A stretch of DNA of 64,000 nucleotides from Artocarpus heterophyllus (GCA_025403435.1 CM046345.1:14984160-15048159), one strand, 5' to 3'. Shown: positions 12,243-24,440, numbered from the stretch's first letter. Numbers and translations are program-made. Notes: generated from the sequence alone by a model not told the origin.

Positions 12243-12965
12243 GTGAGTTGAGACTGGCGCAAGCGACTAAAGCGATCTTCTTTTCGAGGAAATTTCACAA
12301 ACTGTGTCTCGTAAGGAAAGCTTAGGGCAATCCAGAAGTCCGGATCAAATATATTAGTGCTGCAACTTCAGGCTAAAGAGGTGATTCAAGTGCACCATGG
12401 CTTGTCACTAGAAAATTCAGCTTCGTAATCTTTTCAAGTATATGAAGATTTAACTTTTACTGCCATTTTTTCTGTTTAGATCTAGCTTTTGCACGGTTAT
12501 TTATTCATAATTTAGAAAGTTTTCCACTTTATCTGTAGAATATTCACAATGCAAATGTTCTTAGAATTGTAACAGATTTCATGAAGTCACAGTTGATGAA
12601 TGATTGTGTTTAAATCTTTTGTGCCAGAAATTTCTTTTTTCCTCATTTGCATTACTAAAGTCACAATTGTGAATACTTTTGATGGGCCATCCAGCATTTT
12701 CTTTTCTCTTCATTTTTACTGGCTTAAATCAGCTATGTATTACATGAGAGCAGAGTAACAAAGTAGCTAAAAGTGAAAAAATAATTTGTTAGAAAAGCCA
12801 TTGTAAAATCAGCTCAATAAGAATCTAATCAGAATTATTCCGAGCTTGATTTGTACAGCTGAATCATCTCAAAGGACTGTGCCGTACTGATAGCATTAAA
12901 TTGCTAGTATACCTGTTTTCTCTCCGATGACTTAAAAAATCAGTTTGCAAGTTCTCGGAAAATCA
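12243..12965. other. Convergent intergenic region between the COBRA-like gene and pseudogene
   Basis: Holds the presumed 3'UTR of the plus-strand gene and downstream remains of the minus-strand copy. No ORF of note. Confidence 0.5.
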
Positions 12966-15053
12966 TCACCACCACACCATCAGAAGCGTGGAGGCCATGA
13001 GTTTCGAAATTCTAGAAGAATATAGGTGGGCAGAGTTTGGTAGAAATGGGTATTGGTCAGATGGGGGTAGCATACATTCATCACCATTGAAGTAAGCTCT
13101 CCTTGGAAATCCCCATCCTTGCCTGAGTATGAAGGTAGTCTTGTCTTTCTGCATAAGCTTCTGGGACTGGACATTTTCATATGGTCCGGCTTCCATCGAG
13201 TAGTCATTGAAGAACTTCATGCCATAGAACATGCCAGTATCATCTGCATTATACGCCGGTAAGTTTATGTTCACATGTTAATCATAATTCCATAAACGCC
13301 ATGTTTCATTACATTAGGAGACAATTTTCAGTTTTATAGATGGCACTCACTGATGGACTGGTAGGGACTTGTAATTGAAGCTAAACACCTGAATGACATT
13401 GTTGAGATTGGGATCTTGAACGACCAGTGTCCACTGGCTGTAGTTCCACCGAAAGTCGAAATTGGTTTTGGCAGTCTTGACCCTCCAATAAGCCTCCTAG
13501 TTAAGCTTCAGGTGCCAGTGGATGCGTACAGGGCACGTGTTTTGTGCATTGTAGCAATGGTGCAAAATCCTTCCTTGGGGTGTTGATTCCCGCCTTCTGT
13601 AATAGTGTCGATTTGCTCCTGCATATCCATGAACAAACAATGTATTTGTCTCTATTTGTGGATAATTTCACGAGTCTGAATCTAGAAAGAGCCTTTACAT
13701 GATGCAAGTGTTGTTGTTCTGGCAACTGCAGGCACAAGCCGAGCAAGGAACGATTTTAGGACTGTAGAGAGATGAAAGAGAAACACAATAGCTTGGGTTC
13801 TTTGAGGCAAGAAACTTTGAATAAGTACATGTCATGTTCCATGTCACTGCATACATATTTAAAAATGAAAAGAAAAAAGAAAAAAAAAATTATTTAAAAA
13901 AAAAAAACTTGAGTTATCCACATAAATTATCACAAAGCTAAATTTAAACACTCTCATATTCAAATTTTAGCTGTAAACTCTTTGAGAACATAAGAAAAGG
14001 GGGATCAGAAGCGTACTCAGAGCTTGAGCTTTTTGCCTACCAACGGGGGAGAGGAAGTGTGAGGAGGGCACAACCTCTGCAGGGCCACAAGTGAAACCTG
14101 GTCCAGGACCAAGCAAAGTGAAATTCTTCGGCAGTTTCACCGTCTTGTTTGAGGTCCCACTGAGCCCAACAGAGATCTGAAATGCGGCAACTGCAGCTGA
14201 GGGGTCCTGTCCCCAGGAGGCCAGCACGCCGCCCTCGCAGCAGTTGCCAAACTGCTGGTCGTAAGGTGCGTCAGGAAGCAAGTCGACCACGGTGGGGTTT
14301 CTCTTGCAGCTGTGCGGGACGTTTGTTTTGAACTTAAAACAGTCTCCTTGCTCCGTGGCCTGAGCTCCCAACATTGTCCAGATTGTCTCCTTAGCCCACG
14401 TCCACCCCAGACTCCACCCAGGGCTCATGAAGTGCCGGAACAGTTGGAAGTTGTGTATCGTCACGTCCGCCTTGTGTGATTCAATGGAATGAATTTGTTA
14501 CCATTTTTTCTTCCTGATTTTATAAAATCGAAAATTTGGATTTTGTTATTCTTTTTCCTTGTTTATGTGCTGAGAATTAATCTTCTGAAATAGTAACTCA
14601 AAACGAACCTAGCTGAAATAGCAACTTAACACATAACCATCAGTTGTCCAAGAAATGACATCCCATCTGATTGAAACGTTTCCATGTGGATCAAGTGGGT
14701 CATAAGCAGCTAATAATAATGATTTAAGGGAACAAAAAAAAAAAAAAAGCAGTATCAAACAAATAAGAATAGTAATAAAAAGAAAACAAAAGACATTAAA
14801 ATTATTAACAATGGATATGTTTATGCACTATACCTGCAGGTGATAATGCCATGCAACTGACAACTGCCAAGAAGATGAACTTCAACCCCGCAAACGAATG
14901 GCATGGCTGCAAATGGGGGCAGTTTTTTCCGCCATTAAGAATTCTCTGAATCGTGTGTTCGAGAAACATGCCATTGAGTTTACCGGATCTCAACTTTCCG
15001 ACGACTAGGGAGCTGAGAAGGTGCACAAGTACAAGATATTTACTCAGCTGCAT
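12966..15053 (-). pseudogene. Broken COBL4-like COBRA gene, six exons
   Basis: Exons on the minus strand, high to low: 15053-14834, 14709-14630, 14470-14017, 13846-13699, 13618-13351, 13243-12966. The exon plan matches the plus-strand gene, with exon 2 being 80 nt in both. Recognisable segments are AYDPLDPHGNVSIRWDVISW, PGWSLGWTWAKETIW, QGDCFKFKTNVPHSC and GWGFPRRAYFNGDEC. Damage: (1) the intron 2 donor reads GTG|TTAAGT where GTG|GTAAGT is expected (T at the position read from 14629); (2) the hallmark CCVS is YCVS; (3) exon 5 appears to lack two bases in the CTKH...CPVRIHWH segment, shifting frame; (4) after the frame returns there is an in-frame TAG at 13500-13498 where a Tyr of LNY-type sequence is expected. 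Family role would be secondary-wall cellulose deposition. The wording of exon 5 (INTPRKDFAPLLQC) suggests COBL4/IRX6 type. Confidence 0.85.
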
Positions 15054-15865
15054 CGGATTCTGGGGTTTTACAAAGTTATAAATATTTGAGGCGGTTGAAA
15101 CGTTGACAGTGAAATGCCTCTAGATATCTCACCTGATGGTTTTTCAAAGTTAGTATTGTATGTGATATTTCATCTCATGTGATTTTTCATTCCCTCTCTC
15201 TCCAACACACTCTCACACACGCATTTCACTTTACTAACTTCATTTTTGGCTCAGTTTATGTGTCTGCATCTTAAGCAACACTTTGGGGTGAGCTTCACTT
15301 TCAACACTTTAGGCTCAAAAGTGTAGCCCAATAAGCAATCCTTTTAGGGTAATGGCAAGTTTTTCTTAAACTCATGTCACCAAAGGAACTACTTCAATTT
15401 CAAGCTTTTCCTTTTCATTATGGAGTTCTTGCTAGAATTATGGTCATATAATTAATTAAAGGCCTATAAAATTTATCAAATTTATTATTTTTTTATTTAG
15501 TTTAATAATTATTTAAATGTTAAAATCTTATTGGCTATAAAGGGTTATAACTCTTATTAAATGATGTATCTATATCTAAAAGAAATATGCTTTGACAGAA
15601 AGGCACCTATTGAGGGTCTATAAATAAGAGTCTAGTCCTCTCCACCCAATTAAATTGTATTCCTTCTCTTTATCAAAAAAATGCATTGAAAGAAATAACT
15701 GTGGGTTTAGAGAGAGAAAATGAGTTCTTCTTCTCTAACAAACTTTTCATTAAAAGGGTTCTCTGTAAATTAAAGATATGAATCAAGGTACGCTCCAAAT
15801 TTTCTCCTATGAAAATTATTAAGTTTTAAGATTATTAGAAATTACAAATATTAAAATTTTACATA
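15054..15865. other. Spacer, right part probably the 5' LTR of the copia element
   Basis: A CTATAAATAAGAGTC box near 15619 followed by leader-like text and the primer site at 15866 suggests that the 3' part of a copia LTR lies here. I cannot place the LTR start, because no second copy of this sequence is present to the right. Confidence 0.45.
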
Positions 15866-16929
15866 TGGTATCAAGAGCATTTATGTTTTTTTGAACTCAT
15901 GATTCTTCTTTAAAGTTATTTTACTAATTATTTTCTTATTGTTCCGCTGAGAATTGAATTCTGGGTATATGTGAATTAAGGATACAATTTGCTTACTCTA
16001 TTGTCGTATTTATTGACTTCGTATCCCCTGCGTTTGCGTGTGCATATGTATATATATAAAGCAGTGAAATATTTTTTTGTTTCTTTGTATTCCCTGTATA
16101 TGCTTCTGAGTATGTATATTCGAATATATATGACAAAAAGTTAAATTAAAAAAAAATGAAAGGAAATCACATAAACATATAAATTAAAGAACAAAAGAAA
16201 TCGCATATATACATGCGAATTGACGAGAATTAAAAAAAAAAAAAAAAGGTTAGTGTGATATTAACTTATCTACGTACATACATATATGAATACAAGGTTA
16301 TGTTTTAGAGAAACAAGTGTTACTTGTTTTATTTGTCCTCTGTTAGTTGTAAAGGTTGTTCAAATTATACGTATATGTTTATAATCAAATTCATAATCAT
16401 TTATTTTATTAAATAATGAAAATTTTTGTTTCTAGTTTTAAAATTACATTATTGTAATTTGTTAGTCATCAAAGTGACCAAACTTTAAAGTTTGGTAATT
16501 TTCAAATTAAGAAACAAAAATTCAACAACCCGTGAATTTTGATGCTTATAATTAAACTGACATTTATTAATCACGAGTTATTGAATTTCATCTATTATAA
16601 GAACTTAGGAATCGCCCAAAGGTTGATTAGTTTTTTTTATAATTGATGAATATAATAGTTGGTAATTAATATGTCCTATTATTTTGTTTGTTTATCCAAA
16701 GATAGCAAGCTTTTTTATTGGACATATTTGAGATTACCAAATTAAATTTTATTTTTAAACTAGCATCATTTATAGTTTGTATGTCTTAGTATCACCCAAA
16801 AGAGAACTAGGATATACAATTATTGTCTTAGTTTGAATCTAATTATGTGATCATTCAAAGCATTAATGTATAAATTTTTTTGTATATTTGCGATATCTGT
16901 TCATGTTTCTCTGTATTCGCATGCTTCAT

Positions 16930-17737
16930 CTATTTCCTTATTTAATAGATTCAATTTCTCTGATTGGTGGGAACAAGTCCAATTTCACTTCGGTGTCTTG
17001 GATCTTGATTTAATACTTCAAGAAAAGAAACCCACTATTATTACTTATGCTAGTAGTGAGGAGGAGAAAACTTTTCATAATTATGGGAAATGTCGACTAG
17101 ATTAAGCTTAATGTTCATGCGAATGACAGTAGCGAACAACATTAAAAATACTCTTCCCAAGACTGAAAGTGCCAAGGGATTTATGAAACTTGTGAAAGAG
17201 TGCTCTCAAATTGCTGATAAGTTTCTTGCTAGTACATTAATGGCTAAATTAACTAACATAAAATTTGATGATTCTTGTACTATGCATGAGCATGTCTTTG
17301 AAATGACAAATATAGCAGCAAAATTAAAGTCTTTAGGGATGTTGATGGATGGGTTCTTTCTAGTATAGTTCATTCTTAATTCGCTTTCTCCTGGACAATA
17401 TGATCCATTCCAAATGAGCTCTAACGCAATTAAAGATAAATGGAATATTAATGAATTGACTAGTATGCTTGTTCAAGAGGAGACTAGATTGAAGAATCAA
17501 AGACCTCATTCCATTCATCTAGTGAATCAAGAGGCTGAAAAAAGCACTAACAAGAAGCCTAGAAAAAATAAGAATAAAGGGTTCAAGAAGGAGTTGCATA
17601 ACCTGAATGAGTTAACTCAAATCTACAAGAAGGAACACAATGTTAAGTGTTGTTTTTGTAATAAATTTGGGCACTTAAAGAAGACTGTCAGAAACATAAG
17701 GCTTGGTTCAAAAAGAAAGGTAAACCTTGTGCTTTAG
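16930..17737 (+). pseudogene. copia gag remnant
   Basis: The UBN2/Retrotran_gag-type segment starts near FSDWWEQVQFHFGVLDLDL (frame of 16866), shifts frame near 17090 (RLSLMFMRMTVANNIK), has a TAG after GFFLV at 17366-17368, then continues (NINELTSMLVQEETRLKNQ). The zinc knuckle reads CCFCNKFGHLKKTV: the last Cys of the CX2CX4HX4C pattern is replaced by Val. At least one frameshift and one stop. Confidence 0.8.
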
Positions 17738-17873
17738 TTTATTTCAAATCAAATTTAACTGAAGTTCTTTATAATACTTGGTGTATTGATTCAAGTTCAA
17801 CTCTCATATTTCTAATACGATGTAGGGATTCCTTACGATCTAACCTATAAGAGCAAATGAAAGTTTTATTTAC

Positions 17874-18760
17874 ATGGGGAATCGAGATAAAGCTCTAGTG
17901 GAAAGAATTGGCACTTATCACTTAATATTAGATACCGAATATTATCTTGATTTATACCAAACTCTTTATGTATCTACTTTTTCTTGCAATTTAGTTTCTT
18001 TATCAAAACTTGATATAGCAGGATTTTATTGTAAGTTTGGATTTGGATCTTTCAATTTATAAAATTAATAGTTTTATTGGCTCTGAAATTCTTTATGATG
18101 GTTTATATAAGTTAAAGCTTGATAATCTTTTTGTCGAAACTTTGTTAACCATGCATCGAAGTATTGGAACTAAACGGAGTTTAATTGATGAAAATTCTGC
18201 TTACTTGTGGCATAAACGCTTAGGTCACATATCCAACGAAAGAATAGAGAGATTAGTAAAGTATGGAATTCTTTCAAATTTAGATTTTACTGATCTCAAT
18301 GTGTGTATTGACTGTATTAAAGGAAAGTAAACCAAACACACTAAGAAAGGGGTTACAAGAAGTACACAGCTTCTTGAACTCATACATATCGACATATGTG
18401 GACCTTTTGATACTCCATCATTTGGTGGAGAAAAGTATTTTATCACTTTTATTGATGATTTTTCACGTTATAGTTATCTTTATTTATTGCATGAAAATCC
18501 CCAATCTATTGAAGCCCTTGAGGTATTTATTAATGAGGTTGAGAGGCAATTAGATAAAAAGATGAAAATTACAAGATTAGATAGAGGTAATGAATACTAT
18601 GAAAAGTATGACAAGTCAAGGCAATGTCCAAGTCCATTTGCTAAATTCCTAGAAAAGCAAGGCATATGTGCGCAATACATTATGCCATGTACACTGCAAC
18701 AAAACAGTGTAGTAGAAAGGCGTAATCGTACATTAATGGATATGGTTAGAAGTATGTGAA
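17874..18760 (+). pseudogene. copia protease-distal/integrase remnant
   Basis: GAG-pre-integrase HLWHKRLGH-like motif (LWHKRLGHISNERI at ~18207) is followed by CIDCIKGK, a TAA, and the integrase core in the same frame: IDICGPFDTPSFGG, FIDDFSRYSYLYLL, a RLDRGNEY segment and VVERRNRTLMDM. The three acidic catalytic positions (D, D, E) still appear present. Stops at 18328 and 18757 interrupt it, so it is dead as a gene. Confidence 0.8.
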
Positions 18761-19413
18761 GTTATTCATCTTTACCCTTATCTTTGTGGATACATGCATT
18801 AAAGACCACCATGTATATACTAAGCAGGGTTCCTAGTCAGGCTGTCCCAAAAACTCCTTTTGAGATGTAGACAAGAAGGAAACCCAATTTAAGGCACCTG
18901 CATGTTTGAGGTTACCCAACAGAAGTGAAAATTTACAATCCACATGAAAAGAAGTTGGATTTTAAGACGACTAGTGGTTATTTCATTGGTTATTCTAAAA
19001 AATCTAAAGGGTATAAATTTTATTGTCCTACCCATAGTACAAGAATAGTAGAATTTTGAAATGCTAGGTTCATCGAGAATGAAGAAATTAGTAGGAGTGG
19101 AGAACCACGTAATGTGGTCATTGAAGAAGTTAGGGTAGAATTACCTTTACTTGCAACTTCTAAAATTGTTCCTAACATTGTTGTACAGCCTAACAATGTT
19201 CAAGAATAACAAGTGAATAACCAACCACTTCACCATAAAGTTGTACTCAAGTAACCTATAGTAGCTGAACCACAAGAAAAAATATTAAGGAGATCTCAAA
19301 GAGAAAGACGATCTGTTGTTCCTGATAATTATGTGATCTATCTATAAGAGTCAGAAATTGACTTGGAAATTGATAATGATCCGATTTCAGATCCGGTTTT
19401 GTTTTCATAAGCC

Positions 19414-20847
19414 ATGGAAAATATTGATTTTGACAAGTGGTTTAATGCTATGAAAGATGAGTTGAAATCGATGGATCAAAATCAAGTTTGGGACCTTGTT
19501 GAGTTGCCTGAAGGTTGCAAGAGAGTCGGGTGTAAATGGGTCTTTAAGACCAAGTGCAACTCTAAAGGCAATATTGAACACTACAAGGCTAGACTTGTTG
19601 CTAAATGTTTTACTTAGAAAGAATGCATTGATTACAAAGAGACTTTTTCACCAGCCTTTAAGAAAGATTCACTCAGAATTATTATGGCATTAATGGCTCA
19701 TTTTGATTTAGAGTTACACAAAATGGATGTGAAAACTTGATTTCTCAATGGAAATTTAGAGAAAGAAGTCTATATGAACCAACCTGAAGGCTTTTCAAGT
19801 GAAGGAAAAGAACACATAGTGTGTAAATTAAGGAAATCAATATATGGACTTAAACAAGCTTTCTGATAAGGGTATCTTAAGTTTAATGCTATTATTACTT
19901 CGTTTGGATTTAAGGAGAACACTGTTGATCAATGTATATATATGAAGGTTAGTGGGAGCAAGTTTATTTTCTTAGTCCTATATGTTGATGATATTCTACT
20001 TGCTGTTAACAATCTTTGCTTATTACATAAGACTAAGAAATTCCTCTCTAAGAACTTTGAAATGAAAGACATGGGTGAGGCAACTTATGTGATAGGAATT
20101 ATAATATTCCGTGACAGATCACAAGGATTGTTGGGGTTGTCTCAAAAAGGCGATATTGACAAAGTTTTACAGAAATTTAAGATGAATAAATGCTCAACAT
20201 ATATAGTTCCAATTTAGCAGGGGGACAAATTTAGTCATATGCAATGTCCAGAGAATGAATTGGAGCGAGCGCAAATGAAAAACATTCCTTATGCTTCTGT
20301 CATTGGTAGCTTGTTGTATGCTCAAATTTGCACCAGACCCGACATTAATTTTGTTGTTGGGATGTTAGAAAGATATCAAAGTAATCCAAGAATAGATCAT
20401 CGAAAACCTACAAAGAAAGTTCTCAGATATTTGCAAGGAACAAAGGACCTTATGCTCACTTATGGAAGATGTGATCATCTTGTAGTAATCGGTTACTCAG
20501 ATTCGGACTTTATCGGATGTGCTGACACTAGAAAATCTACATTCGGTTATATGTTCCTTTTGGCCAAAGGAGCAATTTCAAGCAAAACTACAAAGCAGTC
20601 TGTCATTACTACATCCACTATGGAGGCCGAGTTCATGACATGTTTTGAGGCCACAAGTCATGGTTTACGATTGCGGAGTTTTATTTCGGGACTTGGAGTT
20701 GTCGACAGTTTAGCCAGGCCGTTAAAAATTTATTATGATAATGCTGCAACAGTCTTTTTTGCTAAGAATTACAAGTATTTTGATGCTGTAAAATGTATGA
20801 ATATTAAGTACTTAATCGTTAAGCATAAGACTGTTATGAACATGTAA
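19414..20847 (+). pseudogene. copia reverse transcriptase/RNase H remnant
   Basis: RT start WFNAMKDELKSMDQNQVWDL and CKWVFKTK; stops at 19617 and about 19738; the active-site YVDDILLA at ~19981-20004; then the C-terminal YASVIGSLLYAQICTRPDI and RNase H region SDSDFIGCADTRKSTFGYMF. The TKQSVITTSTMEAEFMTCFEA motif ends near 20847. Clearly copia type by sequence and by the order of integrase before RT. Multiple in-frame stops. Confidence 0.85.
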
Positions 20848-20850
20848 TTC

Positions 20851-21184
20851 ATTTCTTAAATTAAAAGTCGTAATTAATTTTATGGTCATAACAAAAAAAT
20901 GCCAAAAGAGCAGTGCTCTAAAATTAATTAGCTAGGAAAAATAAATTAGAGACCAAATTATCACAATGCTAATAATTGAGCGACTAAGAACATCAAAATA
21001 AAATAACCATATCTTTTTTGTTCGCTTAATTTCTTATAATTCTTCAACTCAGCTTTGGCCATGCATTTGGTTGCAGTGACTTTTAATGGCTTAAACTGAG
21101 AGAACTATAAGACTTTAATATTTGTAATTCTCAGTAATCTTAGAAGTTAATAATTTTCACAAGAGAAGTAAAGTAGCAAAACTT
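20851..21184. other. AT-rich sequence right of the copia remnant
   Basis: Searched for a 3' LTR matching 15600-15865 and none was seen. No gene. Confidence 0.4.
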
Positions 21185-21410
21185 TTTTTAACGCCCATGG
21201 AATGGTTGAAAATTTCAACATTTTTGCATATAAATGATAGAAAATTTGAAAAGTATGCTTGACAATGCAATTAGAACTAAAAGTTGAAATGACTTTACTA
21301 TAGTATATGAGAGCTTCACACTCCAGCCTAACATGTAAATGCTCTACACTGTAACAGTACTTTTAACTATGTAGTTAGAATACAATTGCTAAACGTACCC
21401 TAAGTTTTTA
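21185..21410. mobile_element. MITE-like element with GTAGTATATGAGAGCTTCACAC motif
   Basis: Inner text (TATAGTATATGAGAGCTTCAC, GTAACAGTACTTTTAACTATG, TAGTTAGAATACAATTGCTAAACG) belongs to the same family as the copies at 3165 and 30176. Termini are diverged. Confidence 0.45.
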
Positions 21411-22430
21411 TGAGATAGACGTGTGATGCCTCCAAAAACCTTATATGTATTATTTTTTTTTAATCAATATTACTCTCAGGTTTTGTAACGGGAGTGTTGT
21501 TTTCCTATCATTATCATATAACAAATATTACCAACATCATTGCCAAAGCAAATTTTAATGCACATGTTTTACGAATTTTCTCTAAACTATATCACTTGGG
21601 TCAATATGTTCCTAGACTATATTATTTCTTCATATTTACCCCTGAACTTTGAAATTAATGTGTTGTATTTTGGCTGGCATAACACTTGTACCCATACTAA
21701 AAAGGATAAATTTTCATTAGTTTCTTTAATACCTTAATGGACTTAATTGAATTAAAGTTCGTTCTTCAATTCATCAGTTTCGCCCTACATTTGCTTCTGT
21801 GCAGCAACTCCAAGGACTAAATATATGGCAGTTTGACACCCCAAATGATTCATCTGGAGCCAAAGACGTTTATATGAACCTCCAAGGTGTGTATCTAATC
21901 TAAAAACAAATCTTAGCAATTTCATCCCAAAAAAAAAAATATACGTTTTAAAGTTTAGATGGTGAATTTTCAAAGGATACATCAAATACATTTTAAAGGT
22001 CGGAGGACATATTGACACAAGTATGAATTCTTAAAAATTATCAAATTTTAATTCAAACTCATATTTTTTTGAGGGAAACAAATTTGATATTTCAAAACAT
22101 CTGAAATCAAAGATCAACCAAAAACAAATTTCTCACCTTCCTCTCCATTGTTTACAATCAAAGATTGAACCTCACTTTCTTTTCTCAATTTTAGCTCTAC
22201 ATGGATCTAATCTAAACCCAAACCCAACTCTTCATTGGACACTCAATCCACAACTTGCATATCAAAATTTTGTTAGGCTAACACCAGCACAACAAGCATT
22301 GTTGTGTCAATGTGACATATTCTTTCAATCATGTGTTGTCACATTCACAAAATTCGTTAGCTTGTATATCTTGAACTTGCTTCTTTCAGGGTTTCCAATT
22401 GTTTTTCTAGGTTTCTTCCAATTTTATTAA
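21411..22430. other. Spacer, nothing recognised
   Basis: Small ORFs at 21540-21737 and 21785-22018 (minus) show no domain or codon signal. The text near 21560-22020 (CCCCTGAACTTTGAA, GGAGGACATATTGACAC) is the kind found in short degraded plant repeats, but I cannot assign it. Confidence 0.35.
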
Positions 22431-22553
22431 GAGCCCGTTTGTTTCGTGGTTCGAATCACTGTTTGAATCATTTTGCTACAGTATTTTCTCTCACAAAAAT
22501 TTAAATCTTCATTCAAATATTCTATTCAAATATTCGAACCAAATGGGCCCTAA
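22428..22553. mobile_element. Tourist/PIF-Harbinger-like MITE, 120 bp
   Basis: The body 22431-22550 has terminal inverted repeats: left GAGCCCGTTTGTTTCG, right in reverse complement GGGCCCATTTGGTTCG. It is flanked by TAA at 22428-22430 and 22551-22553. GG(C)CC-TTTG termini with a 3-bp TAA/TTA duplication are diagnostic for Tourist-type elements. Confidence 0.8.
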
Positions 22554-23129
22554 GACTTTTACCAGATTTATCCCATTTGAATTTCCTAATGAAGTTTGAG
22601 GTTGAAAGGACGGTTCTTCTAGCAAGTTTTTATATTTTAACCAAGTAAACGGTTCCAAGTGATGCTTGGAAAATATAAAATAACCCCTCCATGCTTTCCC
22701 AAAACATTTTTTATTTTTGAAAATTTCTATTTCTTTTAATTTTATTTTTGAAATTCCTTAAAAATTTCAAGTTAAATAATGCTAGATTAATCAGATTTCT
22801 AGATTGTTGGGGGTCATACAGGACACTCTTAGAATTCCTTACTTTTTTAGGCAAGGGGCTAGGTAGACCTTTTTGACAAAATCTGATAAACTTTGCAGTT
22901 ACCTAGACTTGCAAAACAAAATATAGGTGCTTAGTTTTTCTTTATCTGGAACGAATAGTAAGAGAAAAGCATCCTATCTCCTCTTATTATTATTTTGATT
23001 TTTAGATTTTTTTATTTTTCAAAATAATTATCAACATTAACAATAATTTTTATCAACATTGAAAATATAATTTATTTCATAAAAACGTAAGCACTACAAC
23101 ACAAACATAAAGCTAAAAACTATGTCGAC
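22554..23129. other. AT-rich spacer left of the large palindrome
   Basis: No gene. The right end may already belong to the outermost, most diverged part of the palindrome. Confidence 0.35.
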
Positions 23130-24050
23130 AACTACGCATATAATATTATCTTTCTGTCTTATTAGACTTTCTATATTAATTTAGACAAAAATTATTATTT
23201 TGGTGGGATTGAGGGAGTGCTCTACAATCGTCTTCTTTTAAAAGGAGGATTGTTGAGTTAGAAACTCTACTAAAGAAAAAAGAAAGCTCAAAAGAGCTTG
23301 AGGAGTGCTTGAAAACAGAGGCTGGAGCCTCCTTTTATAGGCAAATTCTTGCTACTATTCATGAGTTTTTTTATTCCTTTTTTTAATCAAAATGCGAGTT
23401 AGATTTTTTTATTATTTTTTCTTTTTCTTTTTTCCTTTCTTTTCTTTCTTCTTTCTTACTTCATGTCTGACTTCTTCTTTCTTCTTTTTTTATCTTTTTT
23501 CTGAATTACTGATGTCATGCTGATGCAGGTGCTAATAGAAGGTTCTTTTATTTCAATTATTTGTTTTTAAATTTGAATTTTAGAGAAAAACATAATAATA
23601 TGATATCAAAACAGGCAAAATTGAACAATAAATACAAAAAAAAAAAAACTTTAAAAATCTTGCATCAGCACCAGCATCAACATGACTTTAGCAATTGGGA
23701 AAAAAAAAAAGTCAGACGTGAAGGAAAAAAGAAGGAAAAAAAATAAAAAAAATTACCAAAAAAAAAAAATTCAACTTGCTAATGCAAGTTGACAAATAAA
23801 ATGAATAGAAAACCTTAAGCGGCAAGAATTTGCTTATAAAAGGAGACTTCAGTCTCCATTTTCAAGCAACCCTCAAACTCTTTTGAGCTTTCTTCTTTCT
23901 TCAGCTGGGTTTCTAACTCATCAGTTCTTCATTCTAGAGGAGATATTTGCACCAAAAATAATACATTATTGTCTAAATTAGCGTAGAAAGTTTAATAAGA
24001 CAAAAAAATAAACTTGTGTAGTAGTTTAGTATGATTTTTAACTCTATATT
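23130..24050. repeat. Large imperfect palindrome with outward-facing TATA boxes
   Basis: The left arm (~23130-23352) and right arm (~23824-24050) are reverse complements: GAGTTAGAAAC, AGAAAGCTCAAAAGAG, AGTGCTTGAAAA-type, GCCTCCTTTTATA, CAAATTCTTGC and TCTTATTAGACTTTC-type segments recur in mirrored order. The inner parts (GTCATGCTGATGCAGGTGCT near 23515 against GCATCAGCACCAGCATC near 23664) also mirror, leaving a short centre near 23560-23660. Each arm has TATAAAAGG pointing away from the centre: TATAAA at 23835-23840 (plus) and its complement at 23334-23339 (minus). No coding. Best read as two head-to-head copies of a TATA-bearing LTR- or pararetrovirus-like leader. Confidence 0.75.
23772..23791. 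repeat. Perfect 8-bp-arm palindrome CAACTTGC-N4-GCAAGTTG
   Basis: Eight-base arms with centre TAAT. The same arms with centre AACC occur at 24274-24293. Confidence 0.85.
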
Positions 24051-24109
24051 TACTTATCATCTCTACACTTCATGAGACTCTGCACATGACTTTAAATATT
24101 ATTTAAATA

Positions 24110-24440
24110 TTTAAGATGAGGTTCAAAAAGTGCTTAAGTCTGCTGAGCTTATAAATTAGCTTCGACAAAGGTGCAGCTCCAAAGGGCTGCAGGGTGAAGG
24201 AAAACGGAGAATCCCCCCCTTTCTTAGGCCAAAATGTGCTTTTGTTAATAATTTTTTATTAATTTTTTAATATCAACTTGCAACCGCAAGTTGTGATTTC
24301 TTTTTTTTTTTTTTTTATCCTTTTCTTTTCTTTCCTTCCTTCTATTCTCCCTGCATCGCAAGTTTTTGTACGTGATCAGGTGCTTCGAGGAAAAGAGCTA
24401 GACGATTACGCCGAGATATGAACAGTACGATGCGTGGACA
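24110..24440. repeat. Partial third copy of the palindrome-arm element
   Basis: Contains the CAACTTGC-N4-GCAAGTTG palindrome (24274-24293), then a T/CT-rich tract and GCATCGCAAG...GATCAGGTGCTTCG. This is the same order as the inner left arm (CT-rich tract then GATGCAGGTGCT, 23395-23535). The CAGCTCC...GGGCTGCAGG text near 24173 parallels the GGCTGGAGCC of the arm. Confidence 0.45.

Larger units (their letters stand above)
15866..20850 (+). mobile_element. Decayed Ty1/copia retrotransposon internal region, no 3' LTR found
   Basis: Opens with a primer site complementary to initiator Met-tRNA (TGGTATCAAGAGC at 15866-15878). It then carries, in copia order, gag, integrase, reverse transcriptase and RNase H, all on the plus strand and spread over several frames with stops. 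A long AT-rich leader (15880-16860) precedes gag. No copy of the sequence left of the primer site is found after 20850, so the 3' LTR is lost or too diverged. The element cannot make its proteins. Confidence 0.88.
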
